Positions 9,202 to 18,626 of a DNA stretch of 64,000 nt are shown in pieces (the stretch's first letter is position 1; each line of letters starts with the position of its first letter). Both the position numbers and the translations under genes were made by a program. The stretch lies in contig NZ_CP010407.1 in NCBI RefSeq assembly GCF_000830005.1, forward strand, positions 1,765,001 through 1,829,000. Reading direction: 5' to 3'. Under the pieces are notes generated by a model that did not search any database, was not told the origin of the DNA, and was given only the letters and a program-made list of their open reading frames with translations. Source of the DNA: Streptomyces vietnamensis (GTDB lineage: Bacteria > Actinomycetota > Actinomycetes > Streptomycetales > Streptomycetaceae).

Positions 9202-10263
9202 ATGAAGTTTCAGGTGCTCTCGATCGTCCACCACTCCCCGCACCCGCTCACCGGCGAACTGCTGTCCGCCGCCGACCGGTTGGAGCAGGTCGTCACGCTC
9301 GGCGAGACCGCCGAACGGCTCGGCTTCGACGCGTACGCGGTCGGCGAGCGGCACGCGGGCGCGTTCCTCTCCTCCTCCCCGACCGTGCTGCTCGCCGCGC
9401 TGGCCGCCCGCACCAGCCAAATCCGGCTGCTCACCGGCGTCACCGTGGTCGCGATCCTCGACCCCGTCCGGGTCGCCGAGGACTACGCGACGCTCGACCA
9501 GCTCTCCCGCGGCCGGCTCGAACTCGTCGTCGGCAAGGGCGCGGAGGCCGGCCACTTCGACCTCTTCGGCCTGGACGAGGAGCGGCAGTGGGACCTCCAG
9601 AAGGAGAAGTACGAGCTGCTGCGCCGCCTCTGGACGGAGGAGGGCGTCGACTGGGAGGGCGAGTTCCGGCCCCCGCTGAAGAACGTGACCACGGTCCCGC
9701 GGCCGTACGCCGGTCCGCCCCGGATCTGGCACGGCTCGGCCACCAGCCTCAACTCCCCCGAGCTCGCGGCGAAGCACGGCGATCCGCTCTTCACCGCCAA
9801 CGCGATCCAGCCGCGCGAGGCGTACGCGCGGCTCATCGCCCACTACCGCGAGAAGTTCGAGGAGTACGGGCACGATCCGGCCCACGCGCGCGTGGCGGCC
9901 GGTTCCGGCGGGCTGCTCATCGCCGACACCCCCGAGCAGGCGGTGAGCCGGTACAAGGAGCTGTACGAGGCGAAGGTGCGGCAGAGCTTCAAGCCGCACC
10001 TGGAGGGCAAGGCGGGGTACAACACGCCGTTCCGCACGATCGAGGACGCGATCGCGGACGGCCCCCAGCTGATCGGCTCCCCGCAGCAGATCATCGACAA
10101 GATCCTCGGCTATCACGAGCACTACGGGCACGATCTGCAGTCCGTCACCGTCGACACCTTCGGCCAGTCGACGGCCGAGCAGCAGGAGACCCTCCAGCGG
10201 TTCGCCGAGGAGATCGCGCCGGTGGTGCGGAGGGAGGCGCCGAGCACGCTGTGGGAGGAGTGA
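9202..10263 (+). CDS. LLM-class flavin-dependent oxidoreductase
   Basis: This 353-residue protein belongs to the bacterial luciferase-like TIM-barrel family. Seen features: FDAYAVGERHAG near residue 40, the strand LTGVTVVAILDPVRVAEDYATLDQ typical of the group near residue 75-98, and SRGRLELVVGKG near 100. Family members use FMN or F420; this sequence does not decide between them, although similarity to alkanal-monooxygenase-type proteins favours FMN. The substrate is unknown. It stands alone between the glp terminator and the PAC2 gene. The start at 9202 has only a short GAGG element, four bases away. Confidence 0.85.
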   Translation: MKFQVLSIVHHSPHPLTGELLSAADRLEQVVTLGETAERLGFDAYAVGERHAGAFLSSSPTVLLAALAARTSQIRLLTGVTVVAILDPVRVAEDYATLDQLSRGRLELVVGKGAEAGHFDLFGLDEERQWDLQKEKYELLRRLWTEEGVDWEGEFRPPLKNVTTVPRPYAGPPRIWHGSATSLNSPELAAKHGDPLFTANAIQPREAYARLIAHYREKFEEYGHDPAHARVAAGSGGLLIADTPEQAVSRYKELYEAKVRQSFKPHLEGKAGYNTPFRTIEDAIADGPQLIGSPQQIIDKILGYHEHYGHDLQSVTVDTFGQSTAEQQETLQRFAEEIAPVVRREAPSTLWEE

Positions 10264-10405
10264 CTCCGCCGTGTGCGGAGGCGAGTTCCTGGGTAGTCGA
10301 TCAAGGCCGCACGGGTTTTCGGGGATGTCCGGGGACTGCGGGCGGACCACCGGAAAGCCGTAAGGTGGGGCCGTACGACAGGAACTTCGAATAAGGAGGC
10401 GCTGG

Positions 10406-11431
10406 GTGATCGAGCTCGAGGGGGTACCCGAGCTGATCGACCCGGTCATGGTGGCCGCGTTCGAGGGCTGGAACGACGCCGGCGACGCCGCCTCCACCGC
10501 GGTCGCCCACCTGGACCGGGAATGGAAGGGCGAGGTCTTCGCGGCGCTCGACGCCGAGGACTACTACGACTTCCAGGTCAACCGCCCCACCGTCTTCCTG
10601 GACAACGGGGTCAGGAAGATCACCTGGCCGACGACCCGGCTCTCCGTGGTCCGGGTCGGCGGCGACAAGCCCCGTGACCTGGTGCTCGTGCGCGGGATCG
10701 AGCCCTCGATGCGCTGGCGGTCCTTCTGCAACGAGCTGCTGGGCTTCGCCCACGAGCTGGGTGTGGAGATGGTGGTGATCCTGGGCGCGCTGCTCGGGGA
10801 CACCCCGCACACCCGGCCGGTCCCGGTCAGCGGGGTGACCTCCGATCCGGACCTGGCGCGGACGATGGACCTGGAGGAGACCCGGTACGAGGGCCCGACG
10901 GGCATCGTGGGCATCCTCCAGGAGGCGTGCACGCACGCGGGCGTGCCGGCGGTGAGCCTGTGGGCGGCGGTGCCGCACTACGTGTCGCAGCCGCCGAACC
11001 CGAAGGCGACCCTGGCGCTGCTCAACCGCCTGGAGGACCTGATCGGGCTGCGCATCCCGCTGGGCGAGCTGCCGGAGGACGCGCGGGCCTGGCAGCTGGG
11101 CGTGGACCAGCTGGCGGCCGAGGACAGCGAGGTCGCCGAGTACGTGCAGACCCTGGAGGAGGCGCGGGACACGGCGGAGCTGCCGGAGGCCTCGGGCGAG
11201 GCGATCGCCCGCGAGTTCGAGCGGTATCTGCGGCGTCGCGAGCCGGGCACGGGGCCGGGTTCCGGTCCTGGGGTGGCGACGGAGGGCGGCGAGTTCCTGA
11301 GGGATTCCGGGAGCGGCCGGACCCGCCCGCCGAAGCCGGAGCAGCCGGGCCCGGAGGCGGTGCCGGGGACGGAGCCGCCGTCCGACGCCCCGGAGGACGA
11401 CGACGGGGACACCGGGGACACGCAGGAGTAG
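10406..11431 (+). CDS. PAC2-family protein (proteasome-assembly-chaperone-like)
   Basis: The 341-residue protein begins with the PAC2 hallmark PVMVAAFEGWNDAGDAAS (about residues 13-30). It continues with the conserved Rossmann-like region including VLVRGIEPSMRW, GALLGDTPHTRPV and SLWAAVPHY. Actinobacterial PAC2 proteins are named for similarity to eukaryotic proteasome-assembly chaperones and related archaeal proteins. Their biochemical role is not established. Residues from about 275 to the end form a Gly/Pro/Glu-rich, probably disordered tail. The GTG start is preceded by a strong AAGGAGG. A convergent hairpin follows. Confidence 0.88.
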   Translation: MIELEGVPELIDPVMVAAFEGWNDAGDAASTAVAHLDREWKGEVFAALDAEDYYDFQVNRPTVFLDNGVRKITWPTTRLSVVRVGGDKPRDLVLVRGIEPSMRWRSFCNELLGFAHELGVEMVVILGALLGDTPHTRPVPVSGVTSDPDLARTMDLEETRYEGPTGIVGILQEACTHAGVPAVSLWAAVPHYVSQPPNPKATLALLNRLEDLIGLRIPLGELPEDARAWQLGVDQLAAEDSEVAEYVQTLEEARDTAELPEASGEAIAREFERYLRRREPGTGPGSGPGVATEGGEFLRDSGSGRTRPPKPEQPGPEAVPGTEPPSDAPEDDDGDTGDTQE

Positions 11432-11433
11432 CC

Positions 11434-11468
11434 GTACGGGAGGGGTGGCGCGGCCGCCCCTCCCGTAC
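11434..11468. terminator. Bidirectional terminator between convergent genes
   Basis: GTACGGGAGGGG (11434-11445) pairs perfectly with CCCCTCCCGTAC (11457-11468). It lies between the PAC2 gene (+) and the SMP-30-like gene (-) and could serve both. Confidence 0.75.
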
Positions 11469-11473
11469 CGCGT

Positions 11474-12448
11474 TCAGACCCTGGGCACGGACACCACGTC
11501 GTAGTCCGCCACCGTGGGATCCGGGTCCAGGCCGAAGCGCGCGTTGGGCAGGTAGATCCGGTCGCCCCAGACGGCCGCGGTGGTCGGGACGCGGAACCGG
11601 TCCGGGTCGGTGATCCGGGCGATCGGGGTGCCGCGCGTTCCGGCGGCGTCGAGCCGGACGACGTCGATCTGGTTGACCGCCTGCTGGACGATGTACAGGT
11701 CGCGGCCGAGGAGCAGCATTCCGTCGCCGTTCGGGATCTTCAGGCCGCCGAGGTCGACCGTGCGGGCGGTGCCGGTGCGCGGGTCGACGCGCAGGAGCGT
11801 GCCGCCGTCCTGGTGGACGTTGACCACGAGCAGGGCCTGGCCGTCGGGGGTCCGCTCGATGCCGTTGGCGGTGAAGTCGGGGCCCTGCGTCCAGTCGCCG
11901 GTGAGCGGCAGGGTCGTGATCTCGTGTGCGGGCTCGCCGGTGCGGTCGATGGCCAGACGGTAGAGCCGGGGCTGGAACGAGTCCGTGAACCAGGCGGCGC
12001 CCGGGGTGAGGACGACGTCGTTGACCATGGTGTTCTCGGCGCCGAGTCCGGTGAAGTCGCGCAGGAGCGCGCCGGTGCGGGCGTCGACGACGCGGATCTC
12101 CCGGCTCCAGCCGCCGGCGAGGAAGAGCCGCCGCTCGGACCGGTCGATCTTGAGTCCGACGGTGGAGCGCTCGAAGCCGAGCCCCTCGTGGATGATCCCG
12201 CCCTCGCCGGTGGCCAGCGAGACGCGGTAGACGGAGCCGTCGGCGAGGGAGCCGAAGTAGGCGAACGGGCTGTGCCCGATGGCGACGCCCTCCGGCTGGA
12301 AGCCCTTCGGGAGGGGGAAGCCGGTGGGCCACCGCCCGCCGGGGCCGGCCGCGTGCGCCGTGCCTGCGGCGAGGGGACCGGTGAGAGCCGCCGCGCCGAG
12401 GGCGGCGGCGGCTCCCAGGAATCCTCTGCGTGCGAGGTGATGCTGCAC
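11474..12448 (-). CDS. Exported SMP-30/gluconolactonase-like beta-propeller protein
   Basis: This 324-residue protein has a probable Tat signal peptide: RRGFLGAAAALGAAALTG, then AGTAHA as cleavage site. The mature part shows repeating beta-propeller blades of the SMP-30/gluconolactonase/strictosidine-synthase-like type, for example GLKIDRSERRLFLAGG, ENTMVNDVVLTPG, TANGIERTPDGQALLVVN and GLKIPNGDGMLLLG. Such proteins are often Ca-dependent lactonases, but the substrate is unknown. I chose the GTG at 12448 because it puts the twin arginines near the N-terminus and follows AAAGGGC. An ATG 39 bp upstream would add an atypical leader. Confidence 0.8.
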   Translation of the reverse strand: MQHHLARRGFLGAAAALGAAALTGPLAAGTAHAAGPGGRWPTGFPLPKGFQPEGVAIGHSPFAYFGSLADGSVYRVSLATGEGGIIHEGLGFERSTVGLKIDRSERRLFLAGGWSREIRVVDARTGALLRDFTGLGAENTMVNDVVLTPGAAWFTDSFQPRLYRLAIDRTGEPAHEITTLPLTGDWTQGPDFTANGIERTPDGQALLVVNVHQDGGTLLRVDPRTGTARTVDLGGLKIPNGDGMLLLGRDLYIVQQAVNQIDVVRLDAAGTRGTPIARITDPDRFRVPTTAAVWGDRIYLPNARFGLDPDPTVADYDVVSVPRV

Positions 12449-12505
12449 TGAGTGCCCTTTCGTACAACTGGTCGATGACACTCTCACCCCATCACAACAC
12501 CGGCT

Positions 12506-12542
12506 GCCAGCAGGGCAGTTGGCTGGATCCTGCCCTGCTGGC
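12506..12542 (-). terminator. Terminator downstream of the GH31 gene
   Basis: A perfect 13-bp stem, GCCAGCAGGGCAG (12506-12518) with its complement at 12530-12542, lies just past the GH31 stop on the minus strand. There is no T-tract. Confidence 0.7.
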
Positions 12543-12562
12543 GCGAATCAGGCGGGTGTGCG

Positions 12563-15500
12563 TCAGGCGCAGCCGAAGCGGGCCGCCGCCCAGTCGCCGT
12601 GGTCGCCGCTCTTCGACCCGTTGGTGTCCGTGATCTTCAGCCGGACGTGTCGGGCTCCGGTCACGTCGACGTTCACGGGCAGGGTCGCGGAGGCCCCGGT
12701 GAGCCGGGGCGAGGTCCACAGGACCCGGCCGTCGGCCTCGACGGAGAAGGCCACGTCCCCGTAGCCGTCGATCTCGTCGTCGATGCCGACGTCGGCGGTG
12801 AAGGTGGTGCAGCGGCCGCCGAGGTAGACCTCGATGTCGGAGTCGGCATGGGCGCCGATGCCCTTCTCGTAGGTCTGTCCGGCCAGGGTGAGCGTGTGGC
12901 CGTCACCGGCGGCGGACTCGCCGTTGGAGCGGTCGCGCTCGGGCGGTCCCCAGCCGTTGGTCGAGCGCAGCCAGACGAGGTCGCTCGCCCAGGCGTCGGC
13001 CGTCGGCGCCGGGGGCATCACCCGGACCGCGAACCGCTGGACGGCGGTGCGGTCGGTGCCCGCGGCACGGTGGCGTGCGGTCGCCGTGAGGGTGGCCTCG
13101 CCGGGCTTGGCGTCCGCCGGCGGGGTGACGGCGACCTCGACCCGTCGGGTGGTGCCGGCCGGGACGCGGGCGATCGGGGCGGCCGGGGTGACCTGCCAGC
13201 CGGCGGGGGCGTCGAGGGAGACCCGTACGTCGGTGGCGTCGCGGGTGCCCGCGGTGACGTCCACGGCGACGGTGCCGGGGTTGCCGGCGCCGAGCTCCTG
13301 CCCGGTGGGGGCGGCGAGGACGGCGGAGGCGCCGGGGACGGCCCCGCCGACGGCGCTGGTGTCGGTCAGGCGCAGTTCGAAGGCGCGGTCGGTGGACCGG
13401 GCCGCGGTCTTGATCCGAACCACTCCCCCGCGGTCGTCGCGGTCGTACCACCAGCCCTCGGTGGCCGCGTCGAGGGCGGCGCGGGAGGTGAGGGCGGGCA
13501 GCGGGCGTCCGTCGAGCTTCACCGTGCCGGGGGCGTCGCCGGTGTGGACGGTGAAGGCGTACGGCCGGGCGGCCGGCTTGCCGGTGTACGAGCCGGTGCT
13601 GGCGCCCAGACGGATGGTGACGTCGCCGGGGCCGGACTGCGGGGCGCCGACCTCGGCGCGCTGGGTGGCGTACTTCCCGGTGCGGTGCTCGCGGGTGACG
13701 CCGTCGTCCTCGTACAGCTCGAAGGAGGAGCTGCCCTGCGGGTAGACGTCCCAGGCGATCGGGTCGCCGGGGGCGCGGTCCCGGTACGAGCGGATGGAGC
13801 CGGGCCACATGGGGACGGTCGCCCCGGCGCGGACGAAGAGGGGCAGGGTGTCGAGCGGGGCGCTGTAGTCGTCGACGGTGACGGGGCCCCGGTAGGTGCG
13901 CCCGCTCCAGTAGTCGATCCAGGTGCCCTTCGGCAGATAGATGCCGTCGCGCTCCGTCGCGTCCTGGTAGACGGGGGCGACCAGGAAGTCCTCGCCGCTG
14001 AGGAACTCGTACTTCGCGGCCTCGGTCGTGGCCTTCGGGTCGTCCGGGTACTCCAGGGCGAGCGGCCGGGCGAGGCCGACGCCGGTCTTCGTGGCCTGCC
14101 GGGCGTGGCTGTAGATGTACGGGAGCAGGGACTCGTGCAGCTTGAGCGAGGCGCGGTTGACGGAGGTGTACGGCTCGCCGTAGCGGAAGGGCTGCTTGTC
14201 GTTGGCGGCCCAGCCGTCCATGGTCATGGTGACGGGCAGGAACATCTTCCACTGGAGGTCGCGGGTGTACGTCTTGGCGCTGCCGCCGAAGATGCCGTCG
14301 ACGTCACCGGTGGTGTAGGCGAGTCCGGACATGGACGCGCCCGCGTAGGTGGGGATCTGCCAGCGGATGTACTCCCAGCTGCCGGACTGGTCGCCGGACC
14401 ACTGGACTCCGCAGCGCTGGGCGCCGGACCAGCTCTCGGGGGCCCAGGTGAAACCGCGGGCGTCGCTGTTGGCCTCGATGCCGGCGTGGGCGTCCTTGCA
14501 GCCGTCGAGGGCGAACTTGTAGCCGGAGCCGACCCAGGCGACGTCGAGCTTGGCGACCCGCTGGCCGGCCTTGACCTGGTCGGCGAGCTTGTCGATGCCG
14601 TCCTCGGTCCACAGGCCGAGCTTCATGTCGCGGTCCGCGAGGCCGGCGGAGGTCTCGGCGAGGTTCTCGTAGCCGCAGCCGTAGCCGTCGTTGACGAGCA
14701 TCCAGCCGTTGGGCATGTCGTTCGCGACGTAGCCGTCGGCGACCTTCAGGGCGTCGAGGGTGCGGCGCTCGCCCCGGTTGGCGTTGTGGAGGTAGCAGTC
14801 GGAGTCGCCTATCTCCAGGCCGTACACGGGCGGCAGGAAGGGCTTGCCGGTGAGCTGCGTGTACTGCCCGATGACGTCCTTGAGGGCGTCCTTCCCGTCG
14901 CCGGCGAAGTAGTAGGCGTCGAAGCGCTGTTCCTTCGCGCTGGTGGTGACGGGGTCGGTGAAGGCGTAGGTGTTGGGCGCGTAGGTGTTGCGGTAGACGC
15001 CGTAGCCGGCGGAGGAGAGGTAGAACGGGACGGAGTTGGGGTGGCCGCCGTCGTTCCAGTTGTAGTCGACGCCGACCTCGACGGTCTTGTCGCGGTGGGA
15101 GGTGTTGCCGCGGCCGTTCTGCATGCCGGCGCCGTAGAACTGCTCGTCGGCGCCGCGGGCCAGGGTCTGGACGGTGCGGTCCTGGTTCCAGGTGAGGCCC
15201 TGGGTCTCGGTCCAGAGCGGGGTGCCGTCGGCGCGTACGGCCGAGAAGCGCAGCGGTGACTTGGTGGCGCGCAGGGTCACCTTGGAGGTGGCGAGCTCGT
15301 AGCGGTCGCCGAGGTCGCGCCAGCGGGTGGCCGGGGGCGGGCCCTGGGGCAGGGTGATGTCGGTGCCGGTGGGGTCGGTGAACTTCCCGTCGGGGGCGAG
15401 TTCGATGCGGAAGGTGTCGGCGGTGACGAAGGAGACGCGGGCCTCGGTGCGGCCTGCGGTCAGCCGGTAGACGGATCCGTCGGCGGCGAAGCCGGTGACG

Positions 15501-15619
15501 TCGCCGACCGTGGTGTCGGCGGGGGTGGCCGACGCGGTGGAGCCGGGTCCCGCGAAGGCCGCGAAGAGCCCGAGGACGGCTCCGGCAAGTGCAACTTTCA
15601 TGCGTGATGATGATTGCAT
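12563..15619 (-). CDS. Secreted multidomain GH31 glycoside hydrolase with NEW3 and NPCBM domains
   Basis: This 1,018-residue protein has a Sec signal peptide (about 1-31, ending STASA). A galactose-mutarotase-like N-terminal domain is followed by the GH31 barrel and the C-terminal beta domains, a DUF5110-like region near 650-730. A NEW3 (NPCBM-associated) domain at about 760-860 and an NPCBM carbohydrate-binding domain at about 880-1018 complete it. The likely nucleophile is the Asp of AKLDVAW (about 358) and the acid/base the Asp of WSGDQSGSW (about 408). These differ from the textbook WxDMNE motif, so the specificity (alpha-glucosidase, alpha-galactosidase or transglycosylase) is open. The start could instead be the ATG at 15601; neither has a clear Shine-Dalgarno. 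It acts outside the cell. Confidence 0.88.
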   Translation of the reverse strand: MQSSSRMKVALAGAVLGLFAAFAGPGSTASATPADTTVGDVTGFAADGSVYRLTAGRTEARVSFVTADTFRIELAPDGKFTDPTGTDITLPQGPPPATRWRDLGDRYELATSKVTLRATKSPLRFSAVRADGTPLWTETQGLTWNQDRTVQTLARGADEQFYGAGMQNGRGNTSHRDKTVEVGVDYNWNDGGHPNSVPFYLSSAGYGVYRNTYAPNTYAFTDPVTTSAKEQRFDAYYFAGDGKDALKDVIGQYTQLTGKPFLPPVYGLEIGDSDCYLHNANRGERRTLDALKVADGYVANDMPNGWMLVNDGYGCGYENLAETSAGLADRDMKLGLWTEDGIDKLADQVKAGQRVAKLDVAWVGSGYKFALDGCKDAHAGIEANSDARGFTWAPESWSGAQRCGVQWSGDQSGSWEYIRWQIPTYAGASMSGLAYTTGDVDGIFGGSAKTYTRDLQWKMFLPVTMTMDGWAANDKQPFRYGEPYTSVNRASLKLHESLLPYIYSHARQATKTGVGLARPLALEYPDDPKATTEAAKYEFLSGEDFLVAPVYQDATERDGIYLPKGTWIDYWSGRTYRGPVTVDDYSAPLDTLPLFVRAGATVPMWPGSIRSYRDRAPGDPIAWDVYPQGSSSFELYEDDGVTREHRTGKYATQRAEVGAPQSGPGDVTIRLGASTGSYTGKPAARPYAFTVHTGDAPGTVKLDGRPLPALTSRAALDAATEGWWYDRDDRGGVVRIKTAARSTDRAFELRLTDTSAVGGAVPGASAVLAAPTGQELGAGNPGTVAVDVTAGTRDATDVRVSLDAPAGWQVTPAAPIARVPAGTTRRVEVAVTPPADAKPGEATLTATARHRAAGTDRTAVQRFAVRVMPPAPTADAWASDLVWLRSTNGWGPPERDRSNGESAAGDGHTLTLAGQTYEKGIGAHADSDIEVYLGGRCTTFTADVGIDDEIDGYGDVAFSVEADGRVLWTSPRLTGASATLPVNVDVTGARHVRLKITDTNGSKSGDHGDWAAARFGCA

Positions 15620-15666
15620 GGAGGTTGTTTAGCGCAGGAACGAGCACTCCCGCCAGGACAAAACGG

Positions 15667-15705
15667 AACCGCCCTCGGACTTCAGCGAGAAGTCCAAGGG
15701 CGGTT
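15667..15705 (-). terminator. Terminator downstream of mshC
   Basis: Arms 15667-15683 and 15689-15705 pair with one mismatch. On the minus strand the hairpin is followed by CCGTTTTG. It separates mshC from the GH31 gene. Confidence 0.8.
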
Positions 15706-15735
15706 GCCTAAAAGGGAGTTGTGCGGTCCTGCTCG

Positions 15736-16965
15736 TTACAGGGCCACACCGAGCAGTGCGTCGACAGCGCGCGAGACGAGGCCGGGGGCGGACTCGTCCT
15801 CGCCGCCCTCGGCCGTCTGGAGCGCGGCCCAGCGGTCGACCGCGGCGAGCGCGGTGGGCGTGTCGAGGTCGTCGGAGAGGGCCTCGCGGAGCTCCTCGAC
15901 GAGCGCGTCGGCGGACGGGCCGTCGGGGCGCGAGACGGCGGCGCGCCAGCGGCCGAGCCGCTCCACGGCCGTCTCCAGGACCTGGTCGGTCCACTCCCAG
16001 TCGTCGCGGTAGCGGTGCGAGAGGAGCGCGAGCCGGATGGCGGCCGGGTCGACGCCGTCGCGGCGGAGCTTGGAGACGAAGACCAGGTTGCCCTTGGACT
16101 TCGACATCTTCTCGCCGTGCAGCGCGACCATGCCGGCGTGGACGTACGCCTTGGCCATCGGGAACTCGCCCGTGAGGGTCTGGGCGTGGGAGGCGCCCAT
16201 CTCGTGGTGCGGGAAGATCAGGTCGGAGCCGCCGCCCTGCACGTCGAAGCCCATGCCGAGGTGGTCGAGGGCGATGGCGACGCACTCGATGTGCCAGCCG
16301 GGGCGGCCGGGGCCGAGGCTGCCGCCGTCCCAGCTCGGCTCGCCCTCGCGGGCGGCCATCCACAGCATCGGGTCGAGCGGGTTCTTCTTGCCCGGGCGGT
16401 CCGGGTCGCCGCCGCGCTCGGCGGAGAGGTGGCGCATCAGCTCGGTGCTGTAGTGCGAGACCTGGCCGAAGTGCGGGTCGGCCTCGACGGAGAAGTAGAT
16501 GTCGCCGTCGAGCTCGTACGCGGCGCCGGAGTCACGCAGCCGCTCGACGAGCGGGATGATGCCCGGTATCGCCTCGACCGCACCGATGTAGTGCTGCGGG
16601 GGCAGCATCCGCAGGGCGGTCATGTCCTCGCGGAAGAGGGCGGTCTCGCGCTCGGCGAGGCCGACCCAGTCGATGCCGTCGCGGATCGCGCGCTCCAGGA
16701 GCGGGTCGTCCACGTCGGTGACGTTCTGGACGTAGTGGACCTGCCGCTTGGTGTCGAGCCACACGCGCTGAACGAGGTCGAACGCGTTGTAGGTCGCCGC
16801 GTGACCCATGTGGGTCGCGTCGTACGGCGTGATGCCGCAGACGTAGATACGGGCGACGGGGCCGGGGGCGAGGGTCACTCGCCCGCCGGTCGCGGTGTCG
16901 TGGATCCGGAGGTCGCGGCCCTTGCCGGGAAGGGCGGGGACCTCAGAAGCGGGCCAGGCATGCAT
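15736..16965 (-). CDS. mshC: MshC, cysteine:GlcN-Ins ligase of mycothiol biosynthesis
   Basis: This 409-residue ligase adenylates cysteine and joins it to 1-D-myo-inosityl-2-amino-2-deoxy-glucopyranoside, the penultimate step of mycothiol synthesis. It is a paralogue of cysteinyl-tRNA synthetase. Seen: [14 protein letters not shown] (about 43-56, HIGH-like; the Cys is a zinc ligand), [25 protein letters not shown] (zinc and substrate), and the KMSKSKGN loop. It lacks the C-terminal anticodon-binding extension, and the [13 protein letters not shown] start is typical of MshC rather than CysS. It is downstream of the kinase-like, DUF3090 and phosphatase genes, a neighbourhood I recall as conserved in mycobacteria too. 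Confidence 0.95.
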   Translation of the reverse strand: MHAWPASEVPALPGKGRDLRIHDTATGGRVTLAPGPVARIYVCGITPYDATHMGHAATYNAFDLVQRVWLDTKRQVHYVQNVTDVDDPLLERAIRDGIDWVGLAERETALFREDMTALRMLPPQHYIGAVEAIPGIIPLVERLRDSGAAYELDGDIYFSVEADPHFGQVSHYSTELMRHLSAERGGDPDRPGKKNPLDPMLWMAAREGEPSWDGGSLGPGRPGWHIECVAIALDHLGMGFDVQGGGSDLIFPHHEMGASHAQTLTGEFPMAKAYVHAGMVALHGEKMSKSKGNLVFVSKLRRDGVDPAAIRLALLSHRYRDDWEWTDQVLETAVERLGRWRAAVSRPDGPSADALVEELREALSDDLDTPTALAAVDRWAALQTAEGGEDESAPGLVSRAVDALLGVAL

Positions 16966-17062
16966 GCCCCGAGCGTAACCGGACAGGTGTTCCGGATACG
17001 AACCGGATCCGGGATCTTGACCGATTAGGCGCTCTTGCGGGTGAGAGGCTTGCGTGCATACC

Positions 17063-17086
17063 CCCGAGGGGTTCGCACCCCTCGGG
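17063..17086. terminator. Hairpin between the kinase-like gene and mshC
   Basis: CCCGAGGGGT (17063-17072) pairs with ACCCCTCGGG (17077-17086) around a four-base loop. With no T-tract it may attenuate rather than end transcription from the upstream three-gene operon into mshC. Confidence 0.45.
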
Positions 17087-17168
17087 AGACGTGGCCGAAA
17101 ACATTCGGTCGCCGGGGGCGGGCACCGCCCCGTGTGGGGCCAGGGCCCCTGCGGGTGCGGCCGGGGCC

Positions 17169-17972
17169 TCAGACGGGCGGCCAGGGGATCGCGGGCCACC
17201 GGCCCGAGGGCTCCGGGTGCCGTCCGGTGGCGCGCAGCGCCTCCACGCGGGCGCGTACCGCCGCCACCTCGGCGCCGGTCAGGAGTTCCGCCAGTCGGGT
17301 GGCGAGCGGCGCTCCCGGGCCCAGGGACCGGTCGAGCGCGTCGAGCACGCCGACCGCCTCGGCGGGCAGCTCCTCGCCCGCCCAGCCCCACAGCAGGGTG
17401 CGCAGCTTGTCGTCGACGTGGAAGGTCACCCCGTGGTCGATGCCGTACAGCCGGCCGCCGGGGGCCGGCAGCAGGTGCCCGCCCTTGCGGTCGCCGTTGT
17501 TGATGACGGCGTCCAGGACGGCGAGCCGGCGCAGCTCGGGGGTGTCCGCGTGGACGAGGAGCGCGGTGCGGTCCTCGTCGACCTGCGCGGGCCCCACGGC
17601 CTTCCAGCCCTCGCCCGCCTCCTCGTCCTCGGTGAGCGCCAGGAGCTGTGCCCCGGGGTCGGCCTCGATCCACAGCTGGACCATGCCCTCCCCGTACGGC
17701 CCGTCACGGAGCACGGTCGGCGGGACCAGGCCCCAGCCGGTGGCCTCGGAGATCTCGTACGCGGCGACCTCGCGCTGGGCGAGGGTGCCGTCGGGGAAGT
17801 CCCACAGGGGCTGCTCCCCCGCGACCGGCTTGTAGACGCAGGCGGCCTCGCGGCCCTCATGGGCGACGGAGCAGTACAGCACGGCGTTGGACGCCTCGCG
17901 GACCCGGCCGCGCACGGTCAGCTCACCGCGCGCGAGCAGCTCGATGTCGCGCGGGCTCTCGGGGCTGCTCAT
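17169..17972 (-). CDS. Actinobacterial kinase-like protein of the mshC neighbourhood
   Basis: This 267-residue protein belongs to a conserved actinobacterial family of unproven function. The region from about residue 150 reads [17 protein letters not shown], then GIDHGVTFH. This resembles the catalytic loop (D-x5-N) and metal-binding D of the PI3/4-kinase and HipA-like kinase fold. The N-terminal half includes [18 protein letters not shown], where the Lys could bind ATP, and a conserved REVAAYEIS. Its ATG overlaps the upstream DUF3090 stop by four bases, so the two are translationally coupled. A kinase role is inferred from fold motifs only. Confidence 0.85.
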   Translation of the reverse strand: MSSPESPRDIELLARGELTVRGRVREASNAVLYCSVAHEGREAACVYKPVAGEQPLWDFPDGTLAQREVAAYEISEATGWGLVPPTVLRDGPYGEGMVQLWIEADPGAQLLALTEDEEAGEGWKAVGPAQVDEDRTALLVHADTPELRRLAVLDAVINNGDRKGGHLLPAPGGRLYGIDHGVTFHVDDKLRTLLWGWAGEELPAEAVGVLDALDRSLGPGAPLATRLAELLTGAEVAAVRARVEALRATGRHPEPSGRWPAIPWPPV

Positions 17973-18559
17973 GCTCCGCGGCGGTATCCGTTCTGGCGCG
18001 GGCAGACGTGCCCCTCGGGGTCGAGCGGCAGGCTGCACAGCGGGCACGGCGGGCGGCCGGCGTTGACGACGTCCAGGGCCCGCTTGGCGAAGGCCCGGGC
18101 CTGGGCCCCGCTGAGGCGGACGCGGAGCATCGGCGGGCCGTTCTCCTCGTCCTGGAGCATCCGCTCCTCGGCCTCGGCGAGGTCCTCCTCGGAGTCCACG
18201 TCGAGCTCGACGAGCGCCTGCGCCTCGACGATCATGCGCTGCTCCTCGCCGTCCCAGGCGAGAGCCATGGTGCCGACCCGGAACTCCTCCTCGACGGGCA
18301 CGTCGAGGGGGGCGGTGTCCGCGATCTCGGCCGGTGCGACGGCCGGTACGGGCGCGTTGCCCCCGGTGCGGCGGACGACCTCGTCGAGGAGTTCGTCCAT
18401 GCGCTCGGCGAGGGCCGCGACCTGGGTCTTCTCCAGGGCGACGCTGGTGACCCGGCCGCCGGCGGACGCCTGGAGGAAGAAGGTACGGCGGCCAGGCAGC
18501 CCGACCGTGCCGGCCACGAAACGCTCCGGTGGGTCGTAGAGGAACACCTGACGGGACAC
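17969..18559 (-). CDS. DUF3090 family protein
   Basis: This 196-residue protein starts MSRQVFLYDPPERFVAGTVG, the DUF3090 signature. It is acidic and ends in a compact treble-cleft-like zinc motif, CPLCSLPLDPEGHVCPRQN (about 171-190), that could bind Zn through CxxC and H-x-C. The function of the family is unknown. The gene is coupled to the kinase-like gene by an ATGA overlap and follows the histidine phosphatase by 67 bp. That persistent neighbourhood suggests a shared pathway, possibly modification or quality control, but nothing in the sequence shows it. Confidence 0.9.
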   Translation of the reverse strand: MSRQVFLYDPPERFVAGTVGLPGRRTFFLQASAGGRVTSVALEKTQVAALAERMDELLDEVVRRTGGNAPVPAVAPAEIADTAPLDVPVEEEFRVGTMALAWDGEEQRMIVEAQALVELDVDSEEDLAEAEERMLQDEENGPPMLRVRLSGAQARAFAKRALDVVNAGRPPCPLCSLPLDPEGHVCPRQNGYRRGA

Positions 18560-18626
18560 GTTCCCGGCTCCCTTGAGTCTCGACAGTCGTACTACAGCGG
18601 CGCGTCCACCCTACTGCGCGGGGGGA

